Source: Janthinobacterium sp. PC23-8 (GTDB taxonomy: Bacteria > Pseudomonadota > Gammaproteobacteria > Burkholderiales > Burkholderiaceae_D). Taken from it: a stretch of DNA of 64,000 nucleotides. Below the pieces are notes generated by a model. The model saw only the letters and a list, made by a program, of their open reading frames with translations, was not told the origin of the DNA and did no database searches. Positions 8,720 to 21,637 of this stretch are shown piece after piece. Position numbers and translations under genes: made by a program. The stretch's first letter is position 1; the number at the start of each line of letters is the position of its first letter. The DNA is taken from the NCBI RefSeq assembly GCF_002250505.1, contig NZ_NJGY01000001.1, forward strand, positions 2,375,066 to 2,439,065, written 5' to 3'.

Positions 8720-9967
8720 ATGCAGCAACAACAAGTCATCATTATCGGTGGCGGCGTCGTCGGCCTGACGTCGGCCTGGTGGCTGGCCGAAGCTGGCTAC
8801 AAGGTCACTTTACTGGAACGCAACGAACAGGTCGGCATCGCCGCCAGCTACCGCAATGGCGGACAGCTCAGCTACCGCTATGTGGCGCCGCTGGCCGATG
8901 CCGGCGTGCCCCTGAAAGCGCTGCAATGGCTGCTGCGCAAAGATGGCCCGCTGCGCTTCCGCCCGGAAGCGGACTGGCGCCAGTGGCGCTGGCTGGCCAG
9001 TTTTTTGTGCAACTGTAACGCCGCCAGCAATGCCAGCACCACCGCCAAGCTGCTGGAACTGGGCGAACTGAGCCGCGCCGGCATGGCGCAGCTGGAACTG
9101 GCGGTGCCGCCCGAGGCCTATGCCTGGCGCGATGCGGGCAAACTCATCATCTACCGTTCACAGGCGATGTTCCAGCGCGCCGTGAGCCGTGCCGCATCGG
9201 AAACGCGCCTGGTGCTCACCCCCGCGCAGGCGGTGCGGCGCGAGCCGGCGCTGGCCGCGCTGCAAGAATCGCTGGCTGGCGCCATCTTTACGGAAGGCGA
9301 AGCGGTGGCCGACTGCCACGCGTTTTGCCTGGCGCTCGAAACACGGCTGCGCCAGCACCCGAATTGCGCGCTGCTGCTCAAGGGCGAAGCGTACAAATTG
9401 GTGCTGCGCAACGGCAAGGTGGCAGGGCTCGAGACCAGCCTGGGCCGGATGAAAGCCGATCAATATGTGCTGGCGGCAGGCATCCAGAGCCGCGACCTGG
9501 CCGCCAGCGCCGGCATCTATCTGCCGCTGTATCCCTTGAAAGGCTACAGCCTGACGGCGCCCGTGCGCGCGCACCACCTGGCGCCCGAGATCAGCATTAC
9601 CGATTTCGAGCGCAAGGTGCTGTATGCGCGCATCAAAGGCAGCTTGCGCGTGGCGGCCATGGTCGACATGGTGGGCGCCGACACCCGCATCGATCCTGGC
9701 CGTATCGCCGGACTCAAGCGGCTGGCGCGCGAGGCCATGCCGCAGGCGGCCGACTACGAGCACGCCACGGCCTGGGCCGGCTTGCGGCCCGCCACGCCGA
9801 ACAGCGCGCCGCTGGTGGGCGCCAGCAAAGTCGCCAATCTGTGGCTGAACGTGGGCCATGGCCCGCTGGGCTTTACCTTTGCGGCCGGCACGGCGCGCAT
9901 CCTGGCCGACCTGATGGCCGGCAAGACGCCGCCGTTCGCGCTGGACTGCCTGGCTCCGAAGACATAG
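8720..9967 (+). CDS. dadA: D-amino acid dehydrogenase, FAD-dependent (DadA-like)
   Basis: 415-residue DAO-family flavoprotein that oxidatively deaminates D-amino acids, passing electrons to the respiratory chain. The N-terminal dinucleotide motif is VIIIGGGVVGLTSAWWLAEAGYKVTLLER. The C-terminal FAD/substrate region contains WAGLRPATPNSAPLVGAS and HGPLGFTFAAG. ATG 8720 follows a GAGG ribosome site; ATG 8693 would add nine residues ahead of the Rossmann start. It is divergent from the GntR regulator and next to the D-Ala-D-Ala dipeptidase/recycling block, so D-alanine released from the wall is a likely substrate. No alanine racemase is adjacent. Confidence 0.85.
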   Translation: MQQQQVIIIGGGVVGLTSAWWLAEAGYKVTLLERNEQVGIAASYRNGGQLSYRYVAPLADAGVPLKALQWLLRKDGPLRFRPEADWRQWRWLASFLCNCNAASNASTTAKLLELGELSRAGMAQLELAVPPEAYAWRDAGKLIIYRSQAMFQRAVSRAASETRLVLTPAQAVRREPALAALQESLAGAIFTEGEAVADCHAFCLALETRLRQHPNCALLLKGEAYKLVLRNGKVAGLETSLGRMKADQYVLAAGIQSRDLAASAGIYLPLYPLKGYSLTAPVRAHHLAPEISITDFERKVLYARIKGSLRVAAMVDMVGADTRIDPGRIAGLKRLAREAMPQAADYEHATAWAGLRPATPNSAPLVGASKVANLWLNVGHGPLGFTFAAGTARILADLMAGKTPPFALDCLAPKT

Positions 9968-10026
9968 CACGCGCCCGTCCCTTATGGCGGATAATTGCGG
10001 AACTTTCCGCTCTTGCCGCCTATCGC

Positions 10027-10479
10027 ATGTCCAACTCTTCCCCCTCTGCTGCCTGCCCCTGCGGCGGTGGCGCCTATGCCGGCTGCTGCGGCCCGTATAT
10101 CGCCGGTACCGCCCTGCCGCCGACGGCCGAAACCCTGATGCGCTCGCGCTACACGGCCTTTACCTTGCGCGACGAGCCGTATCTGCGCGCCACCTGGCAC
10201 GCCAGCACCCGCCCGGGCGACGCCTTGTTTGCCGAAGAAGAAACAGTACAGTGGTTGGGACTTGAGGTAAAATCTGCTTTACGTTTACGTCAACGTAAAG
10301 CAGAATATGCCAATCAGGCCGAAGAGAGCAACCACGATACCGTCGAATTCGTCGCCCGCTACAAGGTCAGGGGCCGCGCGCATCGCCTGCATGAAGTGAG
10401 CCGCTTCGTGCGCGAAGCGGACAAGGAGCGCGATGGCGCCCTGCGCTGGCTTTATCTCGACGGCAGTTTTCCCGAATAG
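10027..10479 (+). CDS. ychJ: YchJ-family (UPF0225) SEC-C motif protein
   Basis: 150-residue protein with an N-terminal zinc-type SEC-C motif (CPCGGGAYAGCCG) and the conserved core AETLMRSRYTAFTLRDEPYLRATWH followed by FVARYKVRGRAHRLHEVSRF, typical of the YchJ/UPF0225 family. Function is unproven. The start at ATG 10027 puts the SEC-C motif at residues 10-22. Unlike E. coli YchJ, no second SEC-C motif is seen at the C terminus. The coding sequence contains a perfect 13-bp inverted repeat at 10273-10304 that may belong to the promoter of the downstream liu operon. Confidence 0.85.
   Translation: MSNSSPSAACPCGGGAYAGCCGPYIAGTALPPTAETLMRSRYTAFTLRDEPYLRATWHASTRPGDALFAEEETVQWLGLEVKSALRLRQRKAEYANQAEESNHDTVEFVARYKVRGRAHRLHEVSRFVREADKERDGALRWLYLDGSFPE
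10273..10304. promoter_or_regulatory. Perfect 13-bp inverted repeat inside ychJ, candidate liu operator
   Basis: The arms TCTGCTTTACGTT and AACGTAAAGCAGA are exact reverse complements around a 6-nt centre (TACGTC). The inner TTTACGTTTACGTCAA (10278-10293) is itself a near-dyad. From memory, it resembles sites proposed for LiuR, the MerR-type regulator of leucine/isovalerate genes. TTTACG (10278-10283) and GAATAT (10303-10308) are spaced 19 bp, the long spacer typical of MerR-controlled promoters. The site is about 215 bp before liuB. An RNA hairpin role is the alternative. Confidence 0.45.
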
Positions 10480-10519
10480 CGCGACCCGAGAGACCGGGCG
10501 AGAATAAAAAGGAACCGCA

Positions 10520-12142
<1,623 letters not shown>

Positions 12143-12168
12143 CCGGCATGTAAGAGAAGGAAAATACC

Positions 12169-12957
12169 ATGGAATTTGAAACCCTGAAACTGGTCATCGA
12201 AGGCAATGTCGCCACCGTGACCATGAACCGTCCCGACGTGCGCAACGCCTTCAACGAAACGACCATCGCCGAACTCACGCGTGCCTTCGAAGGCCTGGGC
12301 CGCAGCGACATGGTGCGCGCCATCGTGCTGGCCGCCAATGGCGCGGCCTTTTGCGCCGGCGCGGACCTGCACTGGATGAAGAAAATGGCCGGCTATACGC
12401 ATGCCGAAAATCAGGCCGACGCGCTGCAGCTGGCGCAGATGCTGCGCACGATTTATATGTGCCCGAAGCCGGTGGTGGCCAAGGTCCAGGGCGACTGTTA
12501 TGCCGGCGGCATGGGCTTGGTCGCCGCATGCGATATCATCCTGGCTGCGGAAGACGTGCAATTCTGCCTGAGCGAAGTGCGGCTGGGCCTGATCCCGGCC
12601 ACCATTTCACCGTATGTCATCAAGGCCATGGGCGAACAGGCGGCGCGCCGCTACTTTATCTCCGCCGAGCGATTCACTGCCCGCGAGGCGCTGCGCATCG
12701 GCTTTGCCCACGAGGTAGTCGAGGCCAGCGCACTGGACGCGAAAACCGCAGAAGTGCTGAAATCACTGACGGGCAACAGCCCGCACGCGGCGGCGCAAGC
12801 GAAGCAGCTGGTGCGCGAGATCGCCGGCCAACCCGTCGACGATGCACTGTTGCAGGACACCGCCGAACGCATCGCGCAGATCCGCGCCTCGGAACAGGGG
12901 CGCGAAGGCGTGCAGGCGTTCCTGGACAAGCGCAAGCCGGGTTGGCTCATGGGCTAG
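12169..12957 (+). CDS. liuC: Enoyl-CoA hydratase, probable methylglutaconyl-CoA hydratase
   Basis: 262-residue crotonase-fold enzyme. The oxyanion-hole motifs are GAAFCAGADLHWMKKMAGY and GDCYAGGMGLVAACDIILA, followed by FCLSEVRLGLIPATISPYV. The ADLxWMK signature is that of 3-methylglutaconyl-CoA hydratases (LiuC/AUH), which act after the carboxylase and make HMG-CoA. It lies 26 bp after liuB with an AGAAGGA ribosome site. It is followed after only 30 bp by bioA, so the biotin genes are joined to the same transcript. Confidence 0.9.
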   Translation: MEFETLKLVIEGNVATVTMNRPDVRNAFNETTIAELTRAFEGLGRSDMVRAIVLAANGAAFCAGADLHWMKKMAGYTHAENQADALQLAQMLRTIYMCPKPVVAKVQGDCYAGGMGLVAACDIILAAEDVQFCLSEVRLGLIPATISPYVIKAMGEQAARRYFISAERFTAREALRIGFAHEVVEASALDAKTAEVLKSLTGNSPHAAAQAKQLVREIAGQPVDDALLQDTAERIAQIRASEQGREGVQAFLDKRKPGWLMG

Positions 12958-12987
12958 CGCATGGACTAACAAATCATTGGAGCAGCT

Positions 12988-14316
12988 TTGAAATCAGAAA
13001 AACAATCGGCATGGGTGGAACGCAGCCTGCGCAGCGTGTGGCATCCGTGCACGCAGATGCAGCACCATGAATCTGTACCGTTGATCCCCGTCAGCCATGG
13101 CCGCGGCGCCTGGCTGTACGACCACGACGGCCGGCGTTACCTCGACGCCATCAGCTCCTGGTGGGTGAATTTGTTCGGCCACGCCAACCCGCGCATCAAC
13201 GGCGCGCTGAAAGACCAGCTGGACCGGCTGGAACACGCCATGCTGGCCGGCTTTACCCACGAACCGGTGATCGAACTGTCTGAAAAGCTGTCGGCCTTGA
13301 CCGGCGGCGTGCTCGGTCACAGTTTTTATGCGTCCGATGGCGCCTCGGCCGTGGAAATTGCGCTGAAAATGAGTTTTCATGCGTGGCGCAACAGCGGGAA
13401 AAGCGACAAGCAGGAATTCGTTTGCCTGAAAGGCAGCTACCACGGCGAGACCATCGGCGCGCTGGCCGTCACCGACGTGGCCCTGTTCAAGGACGCCTAT
13501 GGCCCGCTGCTGCGCGCCACGCAGACGGTGATGTCGCCGGACTTTCGCCAGGCGCAGGAAGGTGAAACGGCGCAGGACGTGGCGCGCCGCGCGGCCGCCG
13601 AAGTCGAACTGCTGTTCCAGCAAAAAGCCGGCAACATCGCCGCCATCATCATCGAGCCGCTGGTGCAATGCGCGACCGGCATGGCCATGCATGACCCTTT
13701 GTACCTGTCGCTGGTGCGTGCGCTGTGCAACCGCTACCAGGTGCATCTGATCCTCGACGAAATCGCCGTCGGCTGCGGCCGTACCGGCACCTTTTTCGCC
13801 TGCGAACAGGCCGGCATCTGGCCCGATTTCGTGTGTCTGTCAAAAGGCATCAGCGGCGGCTACCTGCCGCTGTCCCTGGTGATGACGCGCGAGGAGATCT
13901 ACCAGGCCTTCTACAGCACCGACGTGCGCCGCGGCTTTCTGCATTCGCACTCGTACACGGGCAATCCGCTGGCTTGCCGCGCCGCGCTGGCGACCTTGGC
14001 CATCTTCGAGGAAGACGAGGTGCTGATCAATAACCAAAAACGCGCCGACAGGATCACGCAGGCTTTGGTGCCGCTGGCACAGCACGAAAAGGTAAAACAC
14101 TTCAGGCAGCGGGGCATGATCTGGGCATTTGACGCGGTGGACGCGGCACCCGATTTTTCGCGCCGCTTTTTCAGCACGGCGCTCGAGCATGAACTCTTGA
14201 TGCGTCCCATCGGTTCCACTGTCTACCTGATGCCGCCGTATATCCTCGACGACGAGCAGATCGACGGCGTGGGCCGGCAGACGCTGGCCGTGTTCAACCA
14301 CGTGATCGGAGCGTGA
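12988..14316 (+). CDS. bioA: Adenosylmethionine-8-amino-7-oxononanoate aminotransferase
   Basis: 442-residue PLP aminotransferase converting KAPA to DAPA with SAM as amino donor, the third step of the late biotin pathway. Family signatures are [79 protein letters not shown] and the PLP-lysine segment [17 protein letters not shown]. Translation starts at TTG 12988, five nt after GGAG. It is the first of four consecutive biotin genes inserted between liuC and liuD. Confidence 0.95.
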   Translation: MKSEKQSAWVERSLRSVWHPCTQMQHHESVPLIPVSHGRGAWLYDHDGRRYLDAISSWWVNLFGHANPRINGALKDQLDRLEHAMLAGFTHEPVIELSEKLSALTGGVLGHSFYASDGASAVEIALKMSFHAWRNSGKSDKQEFVCLKGSYHGETIGALAVTDVALFKDAYGPLLRATQTVMSPDFRQAQEGETAQDVARRAAAEVELLFQQKAGNIAAIIIEPLVQCATGMAMHDPLYLSLVRALCNRYQVHLILDEIAVGCGRTGTFFACEQAGIWPDFVCLSKGISGGYLPLSLVMTREEIYQAFYSTDVRRGFLHSHSYTGNPLACRAALATLAIFEEDEVLINNQKRADRITQALVPLAQHEKVKHFRQRGMIWAFDAVDAAPDFSRRFFSTALEHELLMRPIGSTVYLMPPYILDDEQIDGVGRQTLAVFNHVIGA

Positions 14317-14317
14317 G

Positions 14318-15517
14318 ATGGAACTGATCACACGCTTGCAACAGCAGTTGCAGACACTCGAAGAGCGCAGCCTGATACGCCGGCGCCGCACGGTCGAGAC
14401 ACCCTGCGCGCCGCGCATCAGCGTCGATGGCCGCGAGATGCTGGCCTTTTGCAGCAATGATTACCTGGGCCTGGCCTCGCATCCGCGCATCGTCGCGGCC
14501 TTGAAGGAAGGCGCCGACCTGTATGGCGCCGGCAGCGGCGCCTCGCACCTGATCAGCGGCCACAGCCGCGCCCACGCGCTGCTGGAAGAGCGGCTGGCCG
14601 CATTTGTCGGCCCCAACCTGGCGTCGGCGCGCGCCCTGTATTTCTGCACCGGCTATATGGCCAACCTGGCCGTGCTGACGGGCCTGGCGGCGGACGACAA
14701 GGATACCGAATTTTTTTCGGAAGCGCTCAATCACGCCTCGTTGATCGACGGCACGCGCCTGGCGCGCGCGACCACGCGCGTCTACCCGCACGCCGATCTC
14801 GCTGCCTTGGCGGCCCTGCTGGCGGCCAGCCGTGCCGCCACAAAAATCGTCGTCACCGACAGCGTGTTCAGCATGGACGGCGACATGGCACCCCTGCCAG
14901 CGCTGCTGGCCCTGTGCGAACAATACGGCGCCTGGCTGGTGGTCGACGATGCGCACGGCTTTGGCGCTCTGGGCCAGCATGGCCGTGGCGCGCTCGAACA
15001 TTTTGATCTGCATTCGCCGCACCTGGTATATGTGGGCACGCTGGGCAAGTCGGCCGGCGTCGGCGGCGCCTTTGTTTGCGCGCATGAAGCCGTGATCGAC
15101 ACGCTGATCCAGAAGGCGCGCCCGTATATCTTTACCACCGCCGCGCCACCGGCAATGGCCCATGCGCTGCTGGCCAGCCTGGATATCATCGCCGGCGAAG
15201 AGGGCCGGCAGCGCCGCGCGCATTTGCAGGCGCTGGTGGCACAATGGAACGCCGGCCTGCAGCTGCGGCACTGGCAGCCGCTGGCGTCAAACACCGCGAT
15301 CCAGCCCGTGATCATCGGCGAGAACGCCGCGATGATGGAGATCGCCGCCAGCCTGTACCAGGAGGGCCTGTGGGTCGGCGCGATCCGCCCGCCGACCGTA
15401 CCGGTGGGCACGGCCCGCCTGCGCGTGACCCTGTCTGCCGGCCACACCGCGCAGCAGGTGGAACGATTGATCAATGCAGTCAATAACCTGGAAAGGACGC
15501 GCCATGAGCTTGAATGA
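14318..15517 (+). CDS. bioF: 8-amino-7-oxononanoate synthase
   Basis: 399-residue alpha-oxoamine synthase condensing pimeloyl-ACP/CoA with alanine to KAPA. Diagnostic segments are [58 protein letters not shown] and the PLP-lysine motif [16 protein letters not shown]. It begins 1 nt after the bioA stop and overlaps bioD by 14 bp, so translation is coupled. No bioC/bioH is nearby; the pimeloyl precursor must come from elsewhere. Confidence 0.95.
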   Translation: MELITRLQQQLQTLEERSLIRRRRTVETPCAPRISVDGREMLAFCSNDYLGLASHPRIVAALKEGADLYGAGSGASHLISGHSRAHALLEERLAAFVGPNLASARALYFCTGYMANLAVLTGLAADDKDTEFFSEALNHASLIDGTRLARATTRVYPHADLAALAALLAASRAATKIVVTDSVFSMDGDMAPLPALLALCEQYGAWLVVDDAHGFGALGQHGRGALEHFDLHSPHLVYVGTLGKSAGVGGAFVCAHEAVIDTLIQKARPYIFTTAAPPAMAHALLASLDIIAGEEGRQRRAHLQALVAQWNAGLQLRHWQPLASNTAIQPVIIGENAAMMEIAASLYQEGLWVGAIRPPTVPVGTARLRVTLSAGHTAQQVERLINAVNNLERTRHELE

Positions 15518-16301
15518 TCCCGTGGTCGTGGGCACGGCCGACGTGAGCGAGCTGGAACCGGCCGTGGAAGCGGTGCCGGTGGCGGCCGCACTGCCGTCGC
15601 GCTTTGCCTGTTTCGTCACCGGCACCGATACGGAAATCGGCAAGACGCTGACCTCGTCGGCGCTGCTGCACGCGCTGGTACAACGCGGCGTGCGCGCCTG
15701 CGGCATGAAGCCGGTGGCCGCCGGCGCCGAACTGCGCGATGGCGCGCTGCATAATGACGACGCCGACAGCCTTAAAGCAGCCGGCAACGTCACCCTGCTG
15801 CCCAATATCACCACGCCCTACATGTTCAGGGAGCCGGCCGCGCCGCATATCGCCGCCGCCCTCGAAGGCGTGACCATCGATCCGGTGCCGATCCTGGCCG
15901 CCTACCTGGAAGTGGCGGCCGCCTCGGACGCGGTGGTGGTCGAAGGCGTGGGCGGCTTTCGCGTGCCGCTGTCCGCCAATTTTGACACGGCCGACCTGGC
16001 GCAGCAGCTGGACCTGCCGGTGATTCTGGTGGTCGGCATGCGCCTCGGCTGCATCAACCAGGCCCTGCTGACGCTCGAAGCGATCGAAGCGCGCGGCTTG
16101 ACCGTGATCGGCTGGGTTGCCAATACGCTGGAAGTCGAAATGCGCTTTATCGACGAAAATATCGATGCGCTGATCGAACGCATCCCCGCGCCGCTGCTGG
16201 GCAAGGTGCCGCGCCTGGCGCAGCCGAGCGCCGCAGAGGCGGCGTCGCATCTCGATTTTACCGGCCTGCCGAACTGGCCGATGCAACATCCCGACAATTG
16301 A
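15504..16301 (+). CDS. bioD: Dethiobiotin synthetase
   Basis: 265-residue ATP-dependent enzyme forming the ureido ring of dethiobiotin from DAPA and CO2. The P-loop is [20 protein letters not shown], followed by CGMKPVAAG and [15 protein letters not shown] 15504 overlaps the end of bioF. The P-loop starts near residue 37, so there is a 30-residue acidic/Ala-rich N-terminal extension compared with E. coli BioD. The in-frame ATG at 15474 lies deep in bioF and is less likely. Confidence 0.93.
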   Translation: MSLNDPVVVGTADVSELEPAVEAVPVAAALPSRFACFVTGTDTEIGKTLTSSALLHALVQRGVRACGMKPVAAGAELRDGALHNDDADSLKAAGNVTLLPNITTPYMFREPAAPHIAAALEGVTIDPVPILAAYLEVAAASDAVVVEGVGGFRVPLSANFDTADLAQQLDLPVILVVGMRLGCINQALLTLEAIEARGLTVIGWVANTLEVEMRFIDENIDALIERIPAPLLGKVPRLAQPSAAEAASHLDFTGLPNWPMQHPDN

Positions 16302-16326
16302 AGTCAACGAAAACCAAGGAATCACG

Positions 16327-17373
16327 ATGTCATTCATCCAAGAAGCAGCAAAAACCGTCGAACTGCACCGCCCGGCGGCACGCATTACCGTGCCCGAAGC
16401 GGCCACCTGGCCCGTCGCCGACGTGCTGGCCCTGTTCGACCTGCCGTTCAACGACCTGATGTTCAAGGCCCAGCAAACCCACCGCGCCAACTTCCCGGAC
16501 GGCGACGTGGAACTGGCGACCCTGTTGTCGATCAAGACCGGCGGCTGCGAGGAAGACTGCGGCTACTGCCCGCAGGCGGCGCGCTACGACACCGGCGTGG
16601 AAGCGAAAAAAATCCTCGACATCGACACCGTGCTCGACGCCGCGCGCCAGGCCAAGGCCAACGGCGCCACGCGTTTTTGCATGGGCGCCGCCTGGCGCGG
16701 CCCGAAGGACCGCGACATGGAAAAAGTCGAAGAAATGGTCAGCAAGGTCAAGGCCCTGGGCCTGGAAACCTGCGCCACCCTGGGCATGCTGGAAGAGGGC
16801 CAGGCCGACCGCCTGAAAAACGCCGGCCTCGATTTCTACAACCATAACCTCGATACGGCGCCCGAGTTCTACGACAACGTGATCTCGACCCGTCAATACC
16901 AGGACCGCCTTGACACCCTGGGCAGGGTGCGCGAAGCAGGCCTGAAAGTATGCTGCGGCGGCATCGTCGGCATGGGCGAGACGCGTTTGCAACGCGCCGG
17001 CCTGATCGCCCAGCTGGCCAACCTGAATCCGTATCCGGAATCGGTGCCCGTCAACCACCTGGTGCAGGTGGAAGGCACGCCGTTGTTTGGCATCGAAGCG
17101 CTGGACCCGTTCGAATTCGTGCGCACCATTGCGGTCGCCCGCATCACCATGCCGAAAGCGCGCGTGCGCCTGTCGGCCGGCCGACGCCAGATGGGCGAAG
17201 CGGTGCAGGCGATGTGTTTCCTGGCCGGCGCCAATTCGATTTTCTACGGCGACAAGCTGCTCACCACCGACAATCCGGAAGCGGAAGATGACCGTGTCTT
17301 GCTGGGCAAGCTCGGCCTGCAGACGCGCGGCGCGATGCTCGAATCGGTGCAGAAAGAGAAGTGCGGCTGCTGA
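16327..17373 (+). CDS. bioB: Biotin synthase (radical SAM)
   Basis: 348-residue radical-SAM enzyme inserting sulfur into dethiobiotin. The radical-SAM cysteines are C74, C78 and C81 ([16 protein letters not shown]). Other signatures are [36 protein letters not shown] and [10 protein letters not shown], the last giving auxiliary-cluster cysteines. A ribosome site (CCAAGGA) precedes ATG 16327. It is the last biotin gene of the embedded block; liuD begins 56 bp downstream. Confidence 0.97.
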   Translation: MSFIQEAAKTVELHRPAARITVPEAATWPVADVLALFDLPFNDLMFKAQQTHRANFPDGDVELATLLSIKTGGCEEDCGYCPQAARYDTGVEAKKILDIDTVLDAARQAKANGATRFCMGAAWRGPKDRDMEKVEEMVSKVKALGLETCATLGMLEEGQADRLKNAGLDFYNHNLDTAPEFYDNVISTRQYQDRLDTLGRVREAGLKVCCGGIVGMGETRLQRAGLIAQLANLNPYPESVPVNHLVQVEGTPLFGIEALDPFEFVRTIAVARITMPKARVRLSAGRRQMGEAVQAMCFLAGANSIFYGDKLLTTDNPEAEDDRVLLGKLGLQTRGAMLESVQKEKCGC

Positions 17374-17376
17374 GCC

Positions 17377-17387
17377 GGTCTGACCCC
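17377..17387. repeat. REP-like GGGGTCAGACC motif between bioB and liuD
   Basis: GGTCTGACCCC here is the reverse complement of GGGGTCAGACC at 60547-60557 between ccoG and ccoH. Such GGGGTCAGA motifs are common dispersed elements in this family and are often linked to RAYT/REP sequences. Only the short core is present here, 4 bp after the bioB stop, followed by an A-run. Confidence 0.4.
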
Positions 17388-17429
17388 AACAAAAAAAACT
17401 TCCAGCCACGAGCTGCAAAGAGAGAGACC

Positions 17430-19442
<2,013 letters not shown>

Positions 19443-19450
19443 GAGTCGTC

Positions 19451-20383
19451 ATGCGCATACTGCTGCAACGATCGGACGGCAAGGAGGCGGCCTGGATCAG
19501 CGATTTCGCCGAACTGCTGCCGCAAGCCGAGATCCATCCCTGGCGCGAAGGGCAGGCAACGCCCGATTGCGACTACGCGGTTGTGTGGCAGCCGCCGGCC
19601 GCCATGCTGGCCGAACTGGGCAAGGTCAAAGCCATCTTCAACACCGGCGCCGGGGTCGACGCGCTGCTCAAATTTGGCGAGGCGCTGCCGCCCCATGTGC
19701 CGCTGGTGCGCCTGGACGACGCCGGCATGGGGGTGCAGATGGCCGAATATGTGAGCCACGCCGTGCTGCGCCACTTCCGCCGTTTCGACGACTACGAGGC
19801 GCAGGCGCGCGCCGGCATCTGGCAGCCGCTGCCCGCGTTCGACAAGCACGACTTTCCAGTCGGCGTGCTGGGCATGGGGGTGCTGGGCAAGCGCGTGCTC
19901 GACGCGCTGGCGCAGTTCGAGTTTCCGCTGCGCGGCTGGAGCCGCAGCGCAAAGCAGGTCGATGGCGTCGACTGCTTTGCGGGCGAAGACGCACTGGAAG
20001 CATTCTTGCGCGGCACGCGCGTGCTGGTCTGCCTGCTGCCGCTGACGCCCGAGACGCATAATCTGCTCGACCGCGCGAGGCTGGCTATGCTGCTGCCGGG
20101 CGCCTATGTCATCAACGTGGCGCGCGGCGCGCACCTGGCCGAACCGGACCTGCTGACCCTGATACGCTCGGGCCATATCGCCGGCGCCACGCTGGACGTG
20201 TTCCGCAACGAACCGCTGCCGCAGCAGCATCCGTTCTGGCAGGAGCCGCGCATCACCATCACGCCCCATGTTTCCGCCACCACCTTGCGCCGCGAAAGCG
20301 TGGCGCAAATCGCCGCCAAGATGCGCCGCCTGCAGGCCGGCGAGCTTGTCGCCGGCATCGTCAACCGTTTGCAAGGATACTGA
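19451..20383 (+). CDS. ghrA: D-2-hydroxyacid dehydrogenase (glyoxylate/hydroxypyruvate reductase A-like)
   Basis: 310-residue NAD(P)-dependent D-isomer 2-hydroxyacid dehydrogenase of the GhrA subgroup. The nucleotide-binding motif is VGVLGMGVLGKRVLDALAQF and the catalytic region includes INVARGAHLAEPDLL, GATLDVFRNEPLPQQHPFW and ITITPHVSA. An AGGAG ribosome site precedes ATG 19451, 8 bp after liuD, and liuE follows after 1 nt, so it is firmly inside the liu operon. A role in leucine degradation is not established. It may handle a 2-oxo acid by-product, which is inference. Confidence 0.85.
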   Translation: MRILLQRSDGKEAAWISDFAELLPQAEIHPWREGQATPDCDYAVVWQPPAAMLAELGKVKAIFNTGAGVDALLKFGEALPPHVPLVRLDDAGMGVQMAEYVSHAVLRHFRRFDDYEAQARAGIWQPLPAFDKHDFPVGVLGMGVLGKRVLDALAQFEFPLRGWSRSAKQVDGVDCFAGEDALEAFLRGTRVLVCLLPLTPETHNLLDRARLAMLLPGAYVINVARGAHLAEPDLLTLIRSGHIAGATLDVFRNEPLPQQHPFWQEPRITITPHVSATTLRRESVAQIAAKMRRLQAGELVAGIVNRLQGY

Positions 20384-20384
20384 A

Positions 20385-21305
20385 ATGAACGCTGCAGCCA
20401 ATCTGCCAAAACAGGTCAAGATCGTCGAAGTGGGCCCGCGCGACGGCCTGCAAAATGAACAGGACACCATCAGCGCCGCCGTCAAGATCGAACTGGTCGA
20501 CCGGCTGACGCAGGCCGGGTTTGCCAATATCGAGGCGGCGTCGTTCGTGTCGCCCAAATGGGTACCGCAAATGGCCACCAGCACGGAAGTGATGGCCGCC
20601 ATCGCGCGCCGCCCAGGCACCATCTATTCGGCGCTCACGCCCAATATGCAGGGGTTTGAGGCGGCGCTGGCGGCCCGGGCCGACGAAGTGGTGATCTTCG
20701 GCTCGGCTTCGGAGGCGTTCTCGCAAAAGAACATCAATTGCTCGATCGCCGAATCGATCGCCCGCTTCGAGGGCGTGGCCAGGGCGGCCAGGCAGCACGG
20801 CCTGCGCCTGCGCGGCAGCATCAGCTGCGCCTTCGGCTGCCCCTACCAGGGCGAGGTGCCGCTCGATGCCGTCGCCGACGTGGTGGGGCGCATGCGCGAC
20901 CTGGGCTGCGACGAGATCGACATCGCCGACACCATCGGCGTGGCCACGCCGGGAAAAACCCAGGCGGTGATGGCGCGCGCCATCGAGGCGTTTCATGTGG
21001 GCGGCCTGTCGGGCCACTTCCACGACACCTACGGCCAGGCGCTGGCCAATATCTACGCCAGCCTGGAACTGGGCATCGCGATTTATCACTCGTCGGTCTC
21101 GGGCCTGGGCGGCTGCCCCTACGCCAAGGGCGCCACCGGCAATGTCGCCACCGAGGACGTGCTGTACATGATGAACGGCCTGGGCATCGCCACCGGCATC
21201 GACCTGGACCTGGTGGTGGACGCAGGCCAGTTCATCTCGCAGCAACTGGGGCGCAAGGGCTCGAGCCGGGCGGGCAATGCGCTGGCGGCCAAGCGCCTGA
21301 CGTAA
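20385..21305 (+). CDS. liuE: Hydroxymethylglutaryl-CoA lyase
   Basis: 306-residue HMG-CoA lyase splitting HMG-CoA to acetyl-CoA and acetoacetate, the last step of leucine catabolism. Signatures are VKIVEVGPRDGLQNEQ, ASFVSPKWVPQMA, GSISCAFGCPYQGEVP, HFHDTYGQALANIYASLELGI and the catalytic-loop cysteine in SVSGLGGCPYAKGATGNVATED. The start at ATG 20385 lies just after the ghrA TGA. It is the last gene of the operon and is followed directly by a strong terminator hairpin. Confidence 0.95.
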   Translation: MNAAANLPKQVKIVEVGPRDGLQNEQDTISAAVKIELVDRLTQAGFANIEAASFVSPKWVPQMATSTEVMAAIARRPGTIYSALTPNMQGFEAALAARADEVVIFGSASEAFSQKNINCSIAESIARFEGVARAARQHGLRLRGSISCAFGCPYQGEVPLDAVADVVGRMRDLGCDEIDIADTIGVATPGKTQAVMARAIEAFHVGGLSGHFHDTYGQALANIYASLELGIAIYHSSVSGLGGCPYAKGATGNVATEDVLYMMNGLGIATGIDLDLVVDAGQFISQQLGRKGSSRAGNALAAKRLT

Positions 21306-21308
21306 AAG

Positions 21309-21346
21309 AAACGGCTACTGCAGTGTGCATGCAGGAGCCGTTTTTC
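21309..21346 (+). terminator. Rho-independent terminator of the liu-bio operon
   Basis: The outer arms AAACGGCT and AGCCGTTT and inner arms CTGCA and TGCAG, with one mismatch between them and a 7-nt loop, are followed by a T-run. It lies 4 bp after the liuE stop. Confidence 0.85.
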
Positions 21347-21364
21347 CTTTGAAAGGTACAGGCG

Positions 21365-21401
21365 AAAAAAAACCCAAGAGCGTGAACTCTTGGGTTTTTT
21401 T
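21365..21401 (-). terminator. Bidirectional terminator downstream of tRNA-Pro
   Basis: The arms AACCCAAGAG and CTCTTGGGTT are perfect over 10 bp with a 6-nt loop. An A-run on the left and a T-run on the right make it functional on both strands. It ends the minus-strand tRNA-Pro transcript 9 bp past the CCA and can back up the liu-operon terminator. Confidence 0.85.
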
Positions 21402-21410
21402 CTACAAATT

Positions 21411-21487
21411 TGGTCGGAGTACAAGGATTCGAACCTTGGACCCCCTGGTCCCAAACCAGGTGCGCTACCGGGCTGCGCCACACTCCG
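21411..21487 (-). tRNA. tRNA-Pro (anticodon TGG)
   Basis: 77-nt minus-strand cloverleaf. The acceptor stem CGGAGTG pairs with TACTCCG (last pair G-T), giving the C1-G72/A73 identity typical of tRNA-Pro, and CCA is encoded. The anticodon loop is TTTGGGA (anticodon TGG), the T loop GGTTCGAATCC and the D arm GCGCAGCCCGGTAGCGC. It is followed by a strong terminator. The 3' end is not disrupted and no integrase gene is nearby, so there is no sign of an integrated element. Confidence 0.96.
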
Positions 21488-21637
21488 AAGACCAAGATAA
21501 TACAGACCATATTCAATTCGGTCAAGGGTCCGGCAAAATTTCCCGGAAATTATTTAGCCCCTGCCAGTCCCGGCCGTTTTGATGCCAAAAAAGTATGCGA
21601 CACTGAACGCCAGTTTTCTCTCACAGGATGCGAAAAC

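Noticed and set aside
21411..21487. tRNA-Pro as an integration site of a mobile element
   Set aside because: No integrase, no duplicated tRNA 3' end and no change in gene content beside it.
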